From Natronobacterium gregoryi SP2 (lineage in GTDB: Archaea > Halobacteriota > Halobacteria > Halobacteriales > Natrialbaceae), in NCBI RefSeq assembly GCF_000230715.2, contig NC_019792.1, positions 1,860,001-1,924,000 of the forward strand: a DNA stretch of 64,000 nt, read 5' to 3'. Of this stretch, positions 35,987 to 45,400 are shown piece after piece (position 1 is the first letter of the stretch; every line of letters starts with the position of its first letter). The translations under genes and the position numbers were made by a program. The notes under the pieces were generated by a model. It ran no database searches. It saw nothing but the letters and a program-made list of their open reading frames with translations, and was not told the origin of the DNA.

Positions 35987-36955
35987 ATGTTCGAACGAGT
36001 TACAGACGAAGAAGAACGCGGTCAGGTAGGTATCGGGACGCTCATCGTGTTCATCGCGATGGTGCTCGTCGCGGCAATCGCGGCCGGTGTGCTGATCAAC
36101 ACCGCCGGTCTCCTGCAGTCCCAGGCAGTCGCAACGGGTGAAGAAAGTACGGCACAGGTCTCTAACGTCGTCGAGATCAACTCCGCCACTGGTCAGGTGA
36201 CCGAAGACGCCGACGAGGTGTACGAAGACATTTACCTCGAGTTTTCGGAAGGTGATGGAGTGTCTGGCGATCTCGCAGATATTGACATAAACATCGAGGA
36301 TGCTGCCGAGGAGAACGACGGCATAGATGACGATACTGCTGACACCTTCGACGATGGTGGCCCAGCCGATTCGCTCGCTGGTGAAACTACCATTACAGCC
36401 ACGGCAACTGATGGTGCCGACGTAGACGGACTCGACGACGATGCATCCAACGTCGATGCAGACCTCGACCTCCGTCTGAACAGCGACCTCGAGGAGGACC
36501 TCGACAGTATCGACGTTACCATCAGCGCAGATGAAGAGGACGGACTCAGTCTCGACATCGAGGAAGAGGAAGATGGAGCTGACGCCATCGATGACGGCGT
36601 CTACGACGCAGTCCGTCAGGCCTCTGTCATGGTCTCGCTCGGTCCTGGCGCTGACGCTGTCGACCTGAGCTCGGCGACGTTCGAGTTCATTGGCGACGAA
36701 ACCGTTCGTGGCCAGCCAGACGAACTCACGGATCTCGAAATTCAGGACCTCGACGGAGAGCCAGTCGACAATCAGGTTCTCGAGAGTGACCGCAACTTGC
36801 AGATCCACATTGAACTTGCAGAGGATACCGACGGCTTCAACGTGATCGAAGCTGGCGACTCGGCCGAATTCCAGATCACGACGGCTGACGGTGCCCAGAC
36901 CATCGAGGTCCTGATGGCTCCGTCCACGCTCACTGACGACGCAGTGAGCCTGTAA
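35987..36955 (+). CDS. arlA: Archaellin 3
   Basis: This 322-residue archaellin has signal peptide [12 protein letters not shown] and the core helix shared with the other paralogs. The acidic middle is distinct. The C-terminus carries [20 protein letters not shown] and so groups it with archaellins 4 and 5. It has its own box array and a long gap on both sides, so it is probably a single transcription unit. Confidence 0.95.
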   Translation: MFERVTDEEERGQVGIGTLIVFIAMVLVAAIAAGVLINTAGLLQSQAVATGEESTAQVSNVVEINSATGQVTEDADEVYEDIYLEFSEGDGVSGDLADIDINIEDAAEENDGIDDDTADTFDDGGPADSLAGETTITATATDGADVDGLDDDASNVDADLDLRLNSDLEEDLDSIDVTISADEEDGLSLDIEEEEDGADAIDDGVYDAVRQASVMVSLGPGADAVDLSSATFEFIGDETVRGQPDELTDLEIQDLDGEPVDNQVLESDRNLQIHIELAEDTDGFNVIEAGDSAEFQITTADGAQTIEVLMAPSTLTDDAVSL

Positions 36956-37214
36956 GACGACAGCTGTCGGTGACGGTCGCTGAGAACGACCGCTGCAGTT
37001 GCGGTCTACGTTGGTTTTTGGACGCACGTCGTTTCGTGTGTCTTCGACGTGTCGCTCTAATCGGTCGGCGTTCCGACCGTTTTCTCGCTGGAGCATCTGT
37101 CGATAATTATATCTGAGCTGTGAATGTTTTAATAAAATGTTGAATAGGATTCCCCTTGCAGGATCTGTTCACCGACGTACTGCTGCGAACTTTTCTATTT
37201 AAACACGTACACAG

Positions 37215-37321
37215 CGGCAATCAGAACTAAATAGGTCTGGTGGGAGCGGCAACAAGTCTTAAGTGGAGAAAATATCGGCAAGGAGAGTTAAGTCATGTCG
37301 GATTGGCGAGTAGATTTAATA
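37215..37321 (+). promoter_or_regulatory. Four-copy 18-bp box array before archaellin 4
   Basis: Boxes start at 37215 (CGGCAATCAGAACTAAAT), 37247 (CGGCAACAAGTCTTAAGT), 37276 (CGGCAAGGAGAGTTAAGT) and 37304 (TGGCGAGTAGATTTAATA), spaced exactly 32, 29 and 28 bp. The last lies 108 bp before the ATG. The 456-bp gap contains no gene apart from a short hairpin region after archaellin 3. Confidence 0.85.
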
Positions 37322-37411
37322 CAGGACAGTCAGGAGTGTCTACTCACGTTCCGGCACCGCTGAGCACGTGACGTTGTGTGCAGACGGTTGCTGGAGCAAG
37401 CTAATCCAACC

Positions 37412-38398
37412 ATGTTCGAACGAGTAACAGACGAAGAAGAGCGCGGTCAGGTGGGTATCGGGACACTCATCGTGTTCATCGCGATGGTGCTCGTCGCAGC
37501 AATCGCGGCCGGTGTGCTGATTAACACCGCCGGTCTCCTGCAGTCGCAGGCAGTCGCAACGGGTGAAGAGAGTACGGCACAGGTCTCCAACGTCGTCGAG
37601 ATCAACTCCGCCACTGGACAGACGACTGAACCAGCGGACACTGAATACGAGGATATTCAGCTGGATCTTGAGTCAGATGCAGCTGAGGGTCAAGACTGGA
37701 ACCTCAACGACGTCACGATAACAGTGAATGACTACGACGACGAAGAAATCGTCAGTTACGCAGAGACTGAGTTGGACGATTCTGAGTCACAGGATGAAAT
37801 CCTCGACCACACTGAGGCAGAAGAGGAGTTCCTCACGGGTGTTACGACTATCGATGTCACTGTTGACGACGAAGATATTGAGGGGGGCTCCGACACAGTC
37901 GAGCTTCGCCTAAACAATGACCTCGAGGAACAGATCGCTAACGACGAAGACGACAACCTCGTGCTCACGATCGAGACGGAAGGCGAAGATGACGACCAGA
38001 TCAACGTCGATGTCGAGCCCTCTGATGCTGTTGATGACGGCGTCTACGACGCTGTCCGCCAGGCCTCCCTGATGGTTTCGCTCGGTCCCGGTGCTGACGC
38101 CGTCGACCTCAGCTCGGCCACCTTCGAGTTCATTGGCGACGAGACCGTCCGCGGTCAGCCATCCGAACTCGAGGACCTCGAGATCCAGGACCTCGATGGT
38201 GACGATGTCGACAACCAGGTTCTCGAGAGTGACCGCAACCTGCAGGTCCACATCGACCTCGCCAGTGACACCGACGGCTTCAACGTGATCGAGTCGGGTG
38301 ACTCCGCCGAGTTCCAGATCACGACGGCTGACGGTGCCCAGACCATCGAAGTGCTGATGGCTCCGTCCACGCTGACCGACGACGCAGTCAGCCTGTAA
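37412..38398 (+). CDS. arlA: Archaellin 4
   Basis: This 328-residue archaellin has the same signal and core helix as its paralogs. Its variable acidic middle differs from all others (for example [20 protein letters not shown]). The C-terminal third is close to archaellins 3 and 5. It is a separate unit with its own box array. Glycosylation or assembly differences cannot be read from sequence. Confidence 0.95.
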   Translation: MFERVTDEEERGQVGIGTLIVFIAMVLVAAIAAGVLINTAGLLQSQAVATGEESTAQVSNVVEINSATGQTTEPADTEYEDIQLDLESDAAEGQDWNLNDVTITVNDYDDEEIVSYAETELDDSESQDEILDHTEAEEEFLTGVTTIDVTVDDEDIEGGSDTVELRLNNDLEEQIANDEDDNLVLTIETEGEDDDQINVDVEPSDAVDDGVYDAVRQASLMVSLGPGADAVDLSSATFEFIGDETVRGQPSELEDLEIQDLDGDDVDNQVLESDRNLQVHIDLASDTDGFNVIESGDSAEFQITTADGAQTIEVLMAPSTLTDDAVSL

Positions 38399-38605
38399 AT
38401 CAGTCGCAGCGATTGACGACCGAAGACGGTCGTGACCACCACTGCGATATTGGGTGTTCGTTACGACTGTCCTCTTTCTGCCCGTGGAGTCGTTTCGGAC
38501 AGTATATTCTCGCCGCAATACGTATAAAATATCATATGGTAGGGAAGAGAAGACAGCATATCTATGGATTAGGAGGCGGGAAGGTATACTTAAACAGAAA
38601 CGGAA

Positions 38606-38712
38606 CGGCAAGCAGAGATAAATGGGTTCGTCGCTTTTGGCAAGTAGATTTAAGTTTAGGAGGGGTTGGCAAGGAGAGTTAAGTCATGTCTGTTTGGCGA
38701 GTAGATTTAATA
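38606..38712 (+). promoter_or_regulatory. Four-copy 18-bp box array before archaellin 5
   Basis: Boxes start at 38606 (CGGCAAGCAGAGATAAAT), 38638 (TGGCAAGTAGATTTAAGT), 38667 (TGGCAAGGAGAGTTAAGT) and 38695 (TGGCGAGTAGATTTAATA), again spaced 32, 29 and 28 bp. The last lies 112 bp before the ATG. No gene is seen in the 408-bp gap. Confidence 0.85.
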
Positions 38713-38806
38713 TAGGACAGTTAGGAGTGTTTACCCACGTTCCGGCACCGACTGACCACGAGTACTCGAGTGGTGAGGACGGTTGCTGGAGCAAGCTAAT
38801 CCAACT

Positions 38807-39763
38807 ATGTTCGAACGAGTAACAGACGAAGAAGAGCGCGGTCAGGTGGGTATCGGGACGCTCATCGTGTTCATCGCGATGGTGCTCGTCGCGGCAATCG
38901 CGGCCGGTGTGCTGATCAACACCGCCGGTCTCCTGCAGTCGCAGGCAGTTGCAACGGGTGAAGAAAGTACGGCGCAGGTCTCCAACGTCGTCGAGGTTAA
39001 TTCCGCTACCGGTCAGGTAGTCGATCCTGACTGGGAGGAATCCGAGGATTTCGACGATGTGACCTTTGAATTCAACACCGACATCGACGTAGCCGGAGAC
39101 GATACTGTCGGGGTTACTCTAGAAGACGTCGACGAAGAGATAATCGACGGTGAAGACGGTACTGAGATTGCCCTTGATAGTGATGGTACGGATACAATCG
39201 AGGATGTGGATGGAGTCACTGGCGTGACCGAAGTTACTGTTGACTTCGATGCAACTGATGACTCTATAGTGGATGAGGAAAGCATCGAACTCCGAGTGAC
39301 TGAGAGCCTCATCGACGAGCATGAGGATGGTCTCCCAATCACCATCGAAGACGACGGCGATGGCGAGATTTCACTCAGCGCACCTGATAATCTCGTCAAC
39401 GACGGCGTCTACGACGAAGTCCGCTCGGCTTCCATCATGGTCTCGCTCGGCCCTGGCGCTGACGCAGTCGACCTCAGCTCGGCGACCTTCGAGTTCATCG
39501 GTGACGAGACCGTCCGCGGTCAGCCATCCGAACTCGAGGACCTCGAGATCCAGGACCTCGACGGCGAGAACGTCGACAACCAGGTCCTCGAGTCCGACGA
39601 GAACCTGCAGGTGCACATCGACCTCGCCAGTGATGTCGACGGCTTCAACACGATCGAAGCTGGCGACTCTGCCGAATTCCAGATCACGACGGCTGACGGT
39701 GCCCAGACCATCGAGGTCCTGATGGCTCCGTCCACGCTGACCGACGACGCAGTCAGCCTGTAA
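38807..39763 (+). CDS. arlA: Archaellin 5
   Basis: This 318-residue archaellin is the last long paralog, with signal [12 protein letters not shown] and the shared core helix. Its acidic middle is unique ([20 protein letters not shown]), while the C-terminal third is shared with archaellins 3 and 4. The archaellum accessory genes arlF and arlG follow 280 bp downstream. Confidence 0.95.
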   Translation: MFERVTDEEERGQVGIGTLIVFIAMVLVAAIAAGVLINTAGLLQSQAVATGEESTAQVSNVVEVNSATGQVVDPDWEESEDFDDVTFEFNTDIDVAGDDTVGVTLEDVDEEIIDGEDGTEIALDSDGTDTIEDVDGVTGVTEVTVDFDATDDSIVDEESIELRVTESLIDEHEDGLPITIEDDGDGEISLSAPDNLVNDGVYDEVRSASIMVSLGPGADAVDLSSATFEFIGDETVRGQPSELEDLEIQDLDGENVDNQVLESDENLQVHIDLASDVDGFNTIEAGDSAEFQITTADGAQTIEVLMAPSTLTDDAVSL

Positions 39764-40042
39764 CCGGGCGACTCGCCGTCTTCGGTAATTCGTAATTCGA
39801 ATCGTTTCGATCGGGACGCAATCGTCGTCGGCCACCGCTCGTTTGCCGACGGCGACTCCCGGTTTGTACCGTTTCCGACACCACTACTTCCTGCGCCTGG
39901 CGTCTCCCGCACGGCCAGGCATTGGTGTCGCTCGAGACCGAAAGCGACGCCGATCTCTCCGCTCTCGAGCGGACGATTCAATGACGGCGACAGTCCGCTG
40001 GCCAGAGCGCTTTTGCCAGTGGCATCCGTTTCCCAGAGACGA

Positions 40043-40504
40043 ATGGGGTTCAGTACTAGCGCTGCTGCTGCGATCATGCTGATCGCGTTTCTCGTAGCGG
40101 CTGGTGTGATGTTCCCCGCGATATTCACCGTGAGTTCCGATACGGGCGATGCATTCGCCGCCCAGGCGGACCAGACTCGCGACCAGGTGAACACTGCGAT
40201 TGCCGTCGAACCGATCGACGACAGCGGGGGCGACATCGTCGTGGCCGTCGACAACGAGGGCACGACCTCGCTGACGATCACCGACACTGACTTGCTGGTA
40301 AACGGCGAGTTCGTCCAGCCCGACGGGACGGTCGTCGACGACGGCGAGACAGAGCGCGACGAGACCGACATCTGGCTTCCGGGAACGACCCTCGAGCTGA
40401 CGGTCTCCGAGACGACGCTCTCCGAGAGCGGCATCGACGACGTCGAACGCGTGAAAGTAGTCACCGAGACGGGAATCGCGGACGCGACGGAGGAGGGATC
40501 GTAG
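40043..40504 (+). CDS. arlF: Archaellum protein ArlF
   Basis: This 153-residue product from the ATG at 40043 begins MGFSTSAAAAIMLIAFLVAA, an N-terminal membrane helix, followed by a beta-sandwich outer domain (VVAVDNEGTTSLTITDTDLL). ArlF and ArlG form the stator that ties the motor to the S-layer in the pseudoperiplasm. The stop adjoins the arlG start directly, so the two are coupled. An in-frame start at 40013 would disrupt the N-terminal helix. Confidence 0.9.
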   Translation: MGFSTSAAAAIMLIAFLVAAGVMFPAIFTVSSDTGDAFAAQADQTRDQVNTAIAVEPIDDSGGDIVVAVDNEGTTSLTITDTDLLVNGEFVQPDGTVVDDGETERDETDIWLPGTTLELTVSETTLSESGIDDVERVKVVTETGIADATEEGS

Positions 40505-40981
40505 ATGGCGAGCGTTTCTGCCACTCACATCATCCTCTTTATCGCGAGCGTCGTGGTCGCGGCGGGCGTCGCGGGGACGATCGTCGTGGAGGTAAACCAG
40601 TTGAGCGACGCGGTCGAGACCCGCGGTTCGGGTGTCTCCGACGAGATTGCGACGGATATCCAGATCACGAGCGACGCGGGGTACGCCGAGTCGATCTACG
40701 ACGGGGCCGACGACGAGGTGACTGTCCTCGTAAAGAACGTCGGTTCACAGAGCGTCCAAGCACAGCCGTCGGCGGTCGACGTGTTAGTGGACGGGCGGTT
40801 CGTCCAGAGTGACGACATGACGGTCGAGCGGGTCGACGTCGACGACGACACGTGGCGGCCCGGCGGCGTCGTCGAGGTGACGATCGACGTCGGCGGCGAC
40901 GACCTCGAGGTCAGCGGCGACACTCGCGTGACGGTTATCGTGAACGATAACGAGGACAGCATCGACTTCCCCGCCGACTAA
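40505..40981 (+). CDS. arlG: Archaellum protein ArlG
   Basis: This 158-residue protein has an N-terminal membrane helix (THIILFIASVVVAAGVAGTI) and a beta domain (VTVLVKNVGSQSVQAQPSAV). ArlG is the ArlF partner and forms a filament that caps the stator. Start and size fit haloarchaeal ArlG. It directly follows arlF with no gap and precedes the ArlCE-like gene by 11 bp. Confidence 0.9.
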   Translation: MASVSATHIILFIASVVVAAGVAGTIVVEVNQLSDAVETRGSGVSDEIATDIQITSDAGYAESIYDGADDEVTVLVKNVGSQSVQAQPSAVDVLVDGRFVQSDDMTVERVDVDDDTWRPGGVVEVTIDVGGDDLEVSGDTRVTVIVNDNEDSIDFPAD

Positions 40982-40992
40982 CCTGACAAACC

Positions 40993-42072
40993 ATGAGTAG
41001 CCTACTCGACGACGCCGACGACGAACCGGACGAAACCGACGACGACCTGCTGGGCGGTGCTGACGAGGGGTTGATGGGAGACGACTCCCTGTTCGAGGAG
41101 GAAGACGACGACGGCCGAGCCGACGAACAGGAGATGAACTACCGGCTCGACGAGATCGAGAAGGAAGTCGATAGTCTCGAGGGCCAGATCGAGACCGTCC
41201 GCAGCGAAAACGAGAAGATCAGTAACTCGATCGATACCGTCGAGCGAAACGTCGAGAAGCTCGTCGAGATGTACGAGATCGTCACGCAGGGTGTCAACCC
41301 GTTCGTCGGCGATCAGGAGATCGGCAGCGCTTTCGATTCGGCGACCGACGGGATGTTCGATCCCGACGAGGGTGGCGAAGGGTTAGACGACGACCTCGCC
41401 GAGAGCGAAGCCGATGAGTTCCTCGACGACGACCTCGCCGAGGACGAAGACGAGGGGTTCGATGACGAGTTCGAGGATGGACTCGAGGACGAACTGGAGG
41501 AGGACATCGAGATGGAAGCGGACGACGAGGAGTTCGACGATCTCGACGATTTCGACGACGAGGACGAAGAGTTCGACGATCTCGACGACCTCGACGACGA
41601 ACCGGACGAGTTCGCGGAGGAACTCGAGGCCGACAGCGAGCCCGTCGACGAGCTCGGTGGGCTCGAGGACGAGCCGCCGGTCGACGAGAGTGAGGAGCTC
41701 CCGGAGAACGGCGAACTGGACGAGCCGCCGTATCTGGTCCGGCATCCGTCGCGTAACGACGCCGAGCTCGTCACTCTGGAGTGGCTTCAGTATCTCATCG
41801 AGACTGGCGGGACCGAGGGGGCGGCACAGACGATCGCGTACTACGAGTCGATCGGCTGGATCTCCGAGCCGATCGAGACCTACCTCTTGTCGATGCTCCA
41901 GGGGTTCGACGACAGGGCTATCGACGACGATCTCGAGCCTCGGTCGGTGTTGAGTGCGGACGAGCACAAACGCAGCCTGCAGTACATCGCGTGGATCGCA
42001 CGGCCGGAGCGTGCGCCTGAACTGGATCTGATGAGTGGTCTACCCGGAGATTCCGCCGCTGACCCACCGTAA
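40993..42072 (+). CDS. ArlCE/ArlD-type archaellum protein (first copy)
   Basis: The 359-residue protein has a coiled coil at about 48-100 (NYRLDEIEKEVDSLEGQIET, then EMYEIVTQGVNPFV, the ArlC-type motif). A highly acidic linker of about 120 residues follows, then the ArlD/E domain (VTLEWLQYLIETGGTEGAAQ, YYESIGWISEPIETYLLSML). ArlCDE form the cytoplasmic switch complex that receives CheF-CheY signals. It is paralogous to the frameshifted gene at 45431. Which of the two is ArlD and which ArlCE is not decided by sequence. Confidence 0.85.
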   Translation: MSSLLDDADDEPDETDDDLLGGADEGLMGDDSLFEEEDDDGRADEQEMNYRLDEIEKEVDSLEGQIETVRSENEKISNSIDTVERNVEKLVEMYEIVTQGVNPFVGDQEIGSAFDSATDGMFDPDEGGEGLDDDLAESEADEFLDDDLAEDEDEGFDDEFEDGLEDELEEDIEMEADDEEFDDLDDFDDEDEEFDDLDDLDDEPDEFAEELEADSEPVDELGGLEDEPPVDESEELPENGELDEPPYLVRHPSRNDAELVTLEWLQYLIETGGTEGAAQTIAYYESIGWISEPIETYLLSMLQGFDDRAIDDDLEPRSVLSADEHKRSLQYIAWIARPERAPELDLMSGLPGDSAADPP

Positions 42073-42178
42073 CCGGTGGAACAGCCAGAAGTTTTGTATG
42101 CTGTGCATAACTACGTAGTCCGTACGATCGGACGAGTCGTCGGGCCGAACGTGCCGGGCGATGCCAGGGTCATCGAAT

Positions 42179-43924
42179 ATGAGCATTGCTGAAAACGCGT
42201 CGTCGGCAGCCAATCTGAGCAGGTCCATCATTCGGTCGTACGACCAGATGGAGCTGCCGACGCGGATCTACGTGCCTTTCGTTCTCGCTCCCGCATTTCT
42301 GATATTCCTCGGGACGATCGTCGCCGCGATCGTCATCGACGCGTTCCTCCTGGTCAAGCTCCTGATCCCGGTCTTCGGGCTATTGATGTTCGCGTCGGCA
42401 GTCGGTTATCCACGACTGGCCGTCGACAGCCGTCGGATCGAGATGGAAAACCGGTTTCACCTGTTCGTGATCCACATGACGGTCCTGTCGACGACGAACA
42501 TCGACCGGATGGAAGTCCTGCGGAAGCTGGCGGCCGAAGACGAGTATGGCGAACTCGCCAGGGAGTTTCAGCGGGTCGTCGACCTCGTCGACGTCTGGCA
42601 CATGAGTCTCGGCGACGCCTGTCGGCGGCGAGCGGCCGAGGTGCCGAGCGATTCTGTCGCCGACCTGCTCGAGCGGATGGCGTACACGCTTGGGGCGGGC
42701 CAGGGGCTCGACGATTTCCTGCTGAAAGAACAGGAAGTGCTGATCGACAAGTACTCCTCGGCGTACAGACAGTCACTCAGTAATCTGGACGTCCTGAAGG
42801 ATCTCTATCTCGCGATGATCATCTCGATGACGTTTGCGCTCGTGTTCGCGGTCGTGCTCCCGCTGTTGACGGGGAACGATCCGACGCTGACGGTGACGCT
42901 GGTCATCGTCTTGTTCCTGTTCGTTCAGATCGGGTTCATGTTCGTGATCAAGGCGGTTGTTCCCGACGACCCGATCTGGTATCTCGAGGACGGGTATCGG
43001 ACGTTCAGAAAGAAGTTGTTGCTCGCGTCGACGGTCGTCGGCGTCGTCCTGAGTATGATCTTCATCGTCGTCATGACGCTGATTTTCTTCGAGCTCATTC
43101 CGGGGTCGGAACACGTTCCGATCAAGGCCATTCCGTTGTTGATGTACATGCCGATCGCGACGTCGCCGCTTTTGATCCCGGGATTCGTGTTCTGGTATCA
43201 CGAACGACAGGTGTTCAACCGGGATCGGGAGTTCCCGAACTTCATTCGTGCGCTTGGGGCAAGCGAGAGTGCGAAGCAGTCGACGACGACCGAAGTGCTG
43301 TCGACGCTCCGGAAGAAAGACTTCGGACCGTTGACTGATGCGGTCGACGACCTCTATCGGCGACTGAATATGCGCTTGAGTACGGGGCAGTCCTGGCGGT
43401 ACTTCACCGGCGACGTGGGCTCGTATCTGATCCAGAAGTTCAGTGAGATGTACCTGGTCGGCCGAGACATGGGTGGCAGCCCGAAGAAACTCGGCGAACT
43501 CATCAGCAAGAACATGAGCGAGATCGTCAACCTGCGCGAGGAGCGCAAACAGCAGACGACGACGCTCGTCGGAGTTATCTACGGTATCACCGCTGCGTCG
43601 TCGTTCGCGTTCTTCATCGGACTCGAGTTAGCGATCATGATGTCTGGGTTCGACATCGGCCTCGATCGGACGGTTGCCGGCACGAGCCCGAATCTCGGTG
43701 CACAGCTCATTCACACCGAACAGTACGACATCCTCATGCTTCGGTATCTGATTATCCTCGTGTTGATCTTCAATGCTTTCCTCTCGTCGATCGTGATCCG
43801 CGTGGCCGACGGTGGTCACTTCGGGAACTCTTATATCCATTTCACTGCGCTGCTGTGGCTGGGGGCGATCACTGGCGCGATCACCCAGCGGCTGATCGAC
43901 GCGCTCATCGTGGTCGACCTGTGA
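42179..43924 (+). CDS. arlJ: Archaellum membrane platform protein ArlJ
   Basis: This 581-residue polytopic protein from the ATG at 42179 has the T2SF-type cytoplasmic domains (RMEVLRKLAAEDEYGELARE, GDACRRRAAEVPSDSVADLL, and a second near STTTEVLSTLRKKDFGPLTD) separated by groups of membrane helices. ArlJ is the membrane anchor on which the ArlI hexamer works. In most haloarchaea arlJ follows arlI; here it lies 3.5 kb upstream of arlH, between the two ArlCE-like genes. Confidence 0.92.
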   Translation: MSIAENASSAANLSRSIIRSYDQMELPTRIYVPFVLAPAFLIFLGTIVAAIVIDAFLLVKLLIPVFGLLMFASAVGYPRLAVDSRRIEMENRFHLFVIHMTVLSTTNIDRMEVLRKLAAEDEYGELAREFQRVVDLVDVWHMSLGDACRRRAAEVPSDSVADLLERMAYTLGAGQGLDDFLLKEQEVLIDKYSSAYRQSLSNLDVLKDLYLAMIISMTFALVFAVVLPLLTGNDPTLTVTLVIVLFLFVQIGFMFVIKAVVPDDPIWYLEDGYRTFRKKLLLASTVVGVVLSMIFIVVMTLIFFELIPGSEHVPIKAIPLLMYMPIATSPLLIPGFVFWYHERQVFNRDREFPNFIRALGASESAKQSTTTEVLSTLRKKDFGPLTDAVDDLYRRLNMRLSTGQSWRYFTGDVGSYLIQKFSEMYLVGRDMGGSPKKLGELISKNMSEIVNLREERKQQTTTLVGVIYGITAASSFAFFIGLELAIMMSGFDIGLDRTVAGTSPNLGAQLIHTEQYDILMLRYLIILVLIFNAFLSSIVIRVADGGHFGNSYIHFTALLWLGAITGAITQRLIDALIVVDL

Positions 43925-44118
43925 CCTGCCTCGGGGTCGAGTGGTTCGAGACGCCAAGCGTCTCGTCATCAAGCGAGACCAGTGGTATCGCGGACATCGC
44001 AGAGTTTTGCTCCGCTCGGTCACGAAACTCTCGGGTTTTCGGACGACCTCGAGCACTCGGCCTGTCTTTTCTGTCGGCGGCCGAAAGATCATTTACGCGC
44101 GACTGTCGAGGATACAGT

Positions 44119-44256
44119 ATGCGAGTCGACGAACTCCGGGGCCGATCGAATCGCGGCATCGAATCGGTTCACGCCGCAACGTTGCTGTTCGGGTTCACGA
44201 TCGTGTTGTCACTGTTTATGGCTGGCGTCATCTTCCTGAACGGAACCGGACACTGA
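44119..44256 (+). CDS. Single-helix micro-protein after arlJ
   Basis: The 45-residue product MRVDELRGRSNRGIESVHAA has a basic N-terminus and one membrane helix (LLFGFTIVLSLFMAGVIFLN). A TTTACG box 30 bp upstream supports a leaderless start. The stop TGA is the first codon of repeat R4. It is unrecognised, and the micro-protein fits the surrounding archaellum cluster only by position. Confidence 0.5.
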   Translation: MRVDELRGRSNRGIESVHAATLLFGFTIVLSLFMAGVIFLNGTGH

Positions 44257-44342
44257 GACGGAATGCTGTCCCGGTTTCCCGGCGCGACCGCAGGAGGGCT
44301 CGCGGTCGGCGGTCGGCGGTAACTAGTTACGGCATTCCGTAT
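44254..44342 (+). repeat. Dispersed palindromic repeat, copy R4
   Basis: The copy begins TGAGACGGAATGCTGTCCCG and ends GTTACGGCATTCCGTATG, so the ends are inverted repeats around a GC-rich centre. A partial second copy (TGAGGCGGTTCGCTGTCGGC) begins at its last base, as in R1. The first TGA ends the small membrane ORF. The gap to 44557 holds nothing else. Confidence 0.75.
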
Positions 44343-44557
44343 GAGGCGGTTCGCTGTCGGCCGTTGCCGGTGTTTTCGCGATCCGCGGTGGTTGTACCGG
44401 GACGTCGGGACGACACCCCGTCCGAGGGCCGAGCTGTGAGCGTGGGTTCTCGCTGATCACCAGTCGCTGGTGGTGGTCCGAGGCTGCACTGCTGGGTCGA
44501 ACTCGGCCGTGTGGGCTGGTTCGACAGTCAGATACGGCAGAAAGCGTGACAGACGCG

Positions 44558-45184
44558 TTACTCGAGTTCCGCGAGTAGTTCGCCGACGGTGCTTGTCGTG
44601 TCGAGGTCGTGTTCTTTGAGGGCTGCTCGAATCTGGGGCGCGGTTAGTGCCGCGTCGAAGTCGGACTTAGCAAAGAGCAGCGACGCTGCGCGGTCGGTCC
44701 GGGTGTTGCGTGCGACGTTTCGGGCGTACCAGAACACGAGGCTGTTGAACGTGTCTAGTACGTCGTTCGACGTCATCCGGTGGCGGGCCGTGTCGTCGCC
44801 GAACCGGGCGACGATGTCGAGTCCGTAGCGGGTGTCGGTCCGCTCGAGTTCGTCGGCCAGGAGGGATCTGGCGGCTTCGGGGCTCTGGACTGACCGGTCT
44901 GTGGGTGGTCGAGCGTCGCGACTGTCCCGCCGTTCCGGGCGAGTCTCCGACTGCCGTGCAGGAAGCGATTCGTTCCCTCTTCCAGGGACGTTCGGTGGGG
45001 TGCGGTCTGCCGACACCACGTATCGCCCCTCGGAGATTTCGTCGACGTACGGGCTCTCGGAGATGTCGAGGTCCTCGGGAGAGAGGACGCCGCCAGTATC
45101 GGACGCTGTCTGCTGTTCGTTCGGCAAGACCGGCGGCACGTCCGCGTTGTCTTTCGGGGAGCCCCCTTCGTTAGTGTCTGTCAT
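44558..45184 (-). CDS. Archaellum-cluster protein (DUF7500-like)
   Basis: This 208-residue acidic protein has a disordered N-terminus with the segment PPVLPNEQQT and LSPEDLDISESPYVDEISEG (recalled from DUF7500). The C-terminal helical domain is about 85 residues (SLLADELERTDTRYGLDIVA, LDTFNSLVFWYARNVARNTR). It is divergent from arlCE and convergent with the upstream arl genes. ATG 45184 was chosen over GTG 45190. The role in motility is not known. Confidence 0.7.
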   Translation of the reverse strand: MTDTNEGGSPKDNADVPPVLPNEQQTASDTGGVLSPEDLDISESPYVDEISEGRYVVSADRTPPNVPGRGNESLPARQSETRPERRDSRDARPPTDRSVQSPEAARSLLADELERTDTRYGLDIVARFGDDTARHRMTSNDVLDTFNSLVFWYARNVARNTRTDRAASLLFAKSDFDAALTAPQIRAALKEHDLDTTSTVGELLAELE

Positions 45185-45340
45185 GTCCACTCCGATATGC
45201 CGTCGTTCGGGCCCAACGAAAAAGAAACCTTTGCTCGAGCTAACTTACTGGGAGGGCGACACGATTCGTGTGCTGGACTGGTTTCGAGGGGTCCAAACAG
45301 CCATAATTACTTAATACGTCGACACTCAAGAGATTCACAG

Positions 45341-45400
45341 ATGGCTACTCGTCGCAGCCCCAGTCGAAAGAACGGAAATCCCCAGATCGGGGGGCTGTGA
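45341..45400 (+). CDS. Candidate 19-residue leaderless leader peptide
   Basis: The frame MATRRSPSRKNGNPQIGGL starts about 28 bp after a TATA-like ACTTAATAC (45309-45317), exactly where a leaderless mRNA would begin. It is very basic. Its last codons overlap a CCCC...GGGG hairpin at about 45379-45395. It ends 30 bp before the arlCE ATG. It may be a leader or attenuator peptide, or simply untranslated leader sequence. Confidence 0.35.
   Translation: MATRRSPSRKNGNPQIGGL

Noticed and set aside
32301-38712. The upstream box arrays as a CRISPR array
   Set aside because: Units are 18 bp, imperfect, only four per array, with spacers of 10-15 bp that are partly conserved between arrays. No cas gene is near and they sit at promoters.
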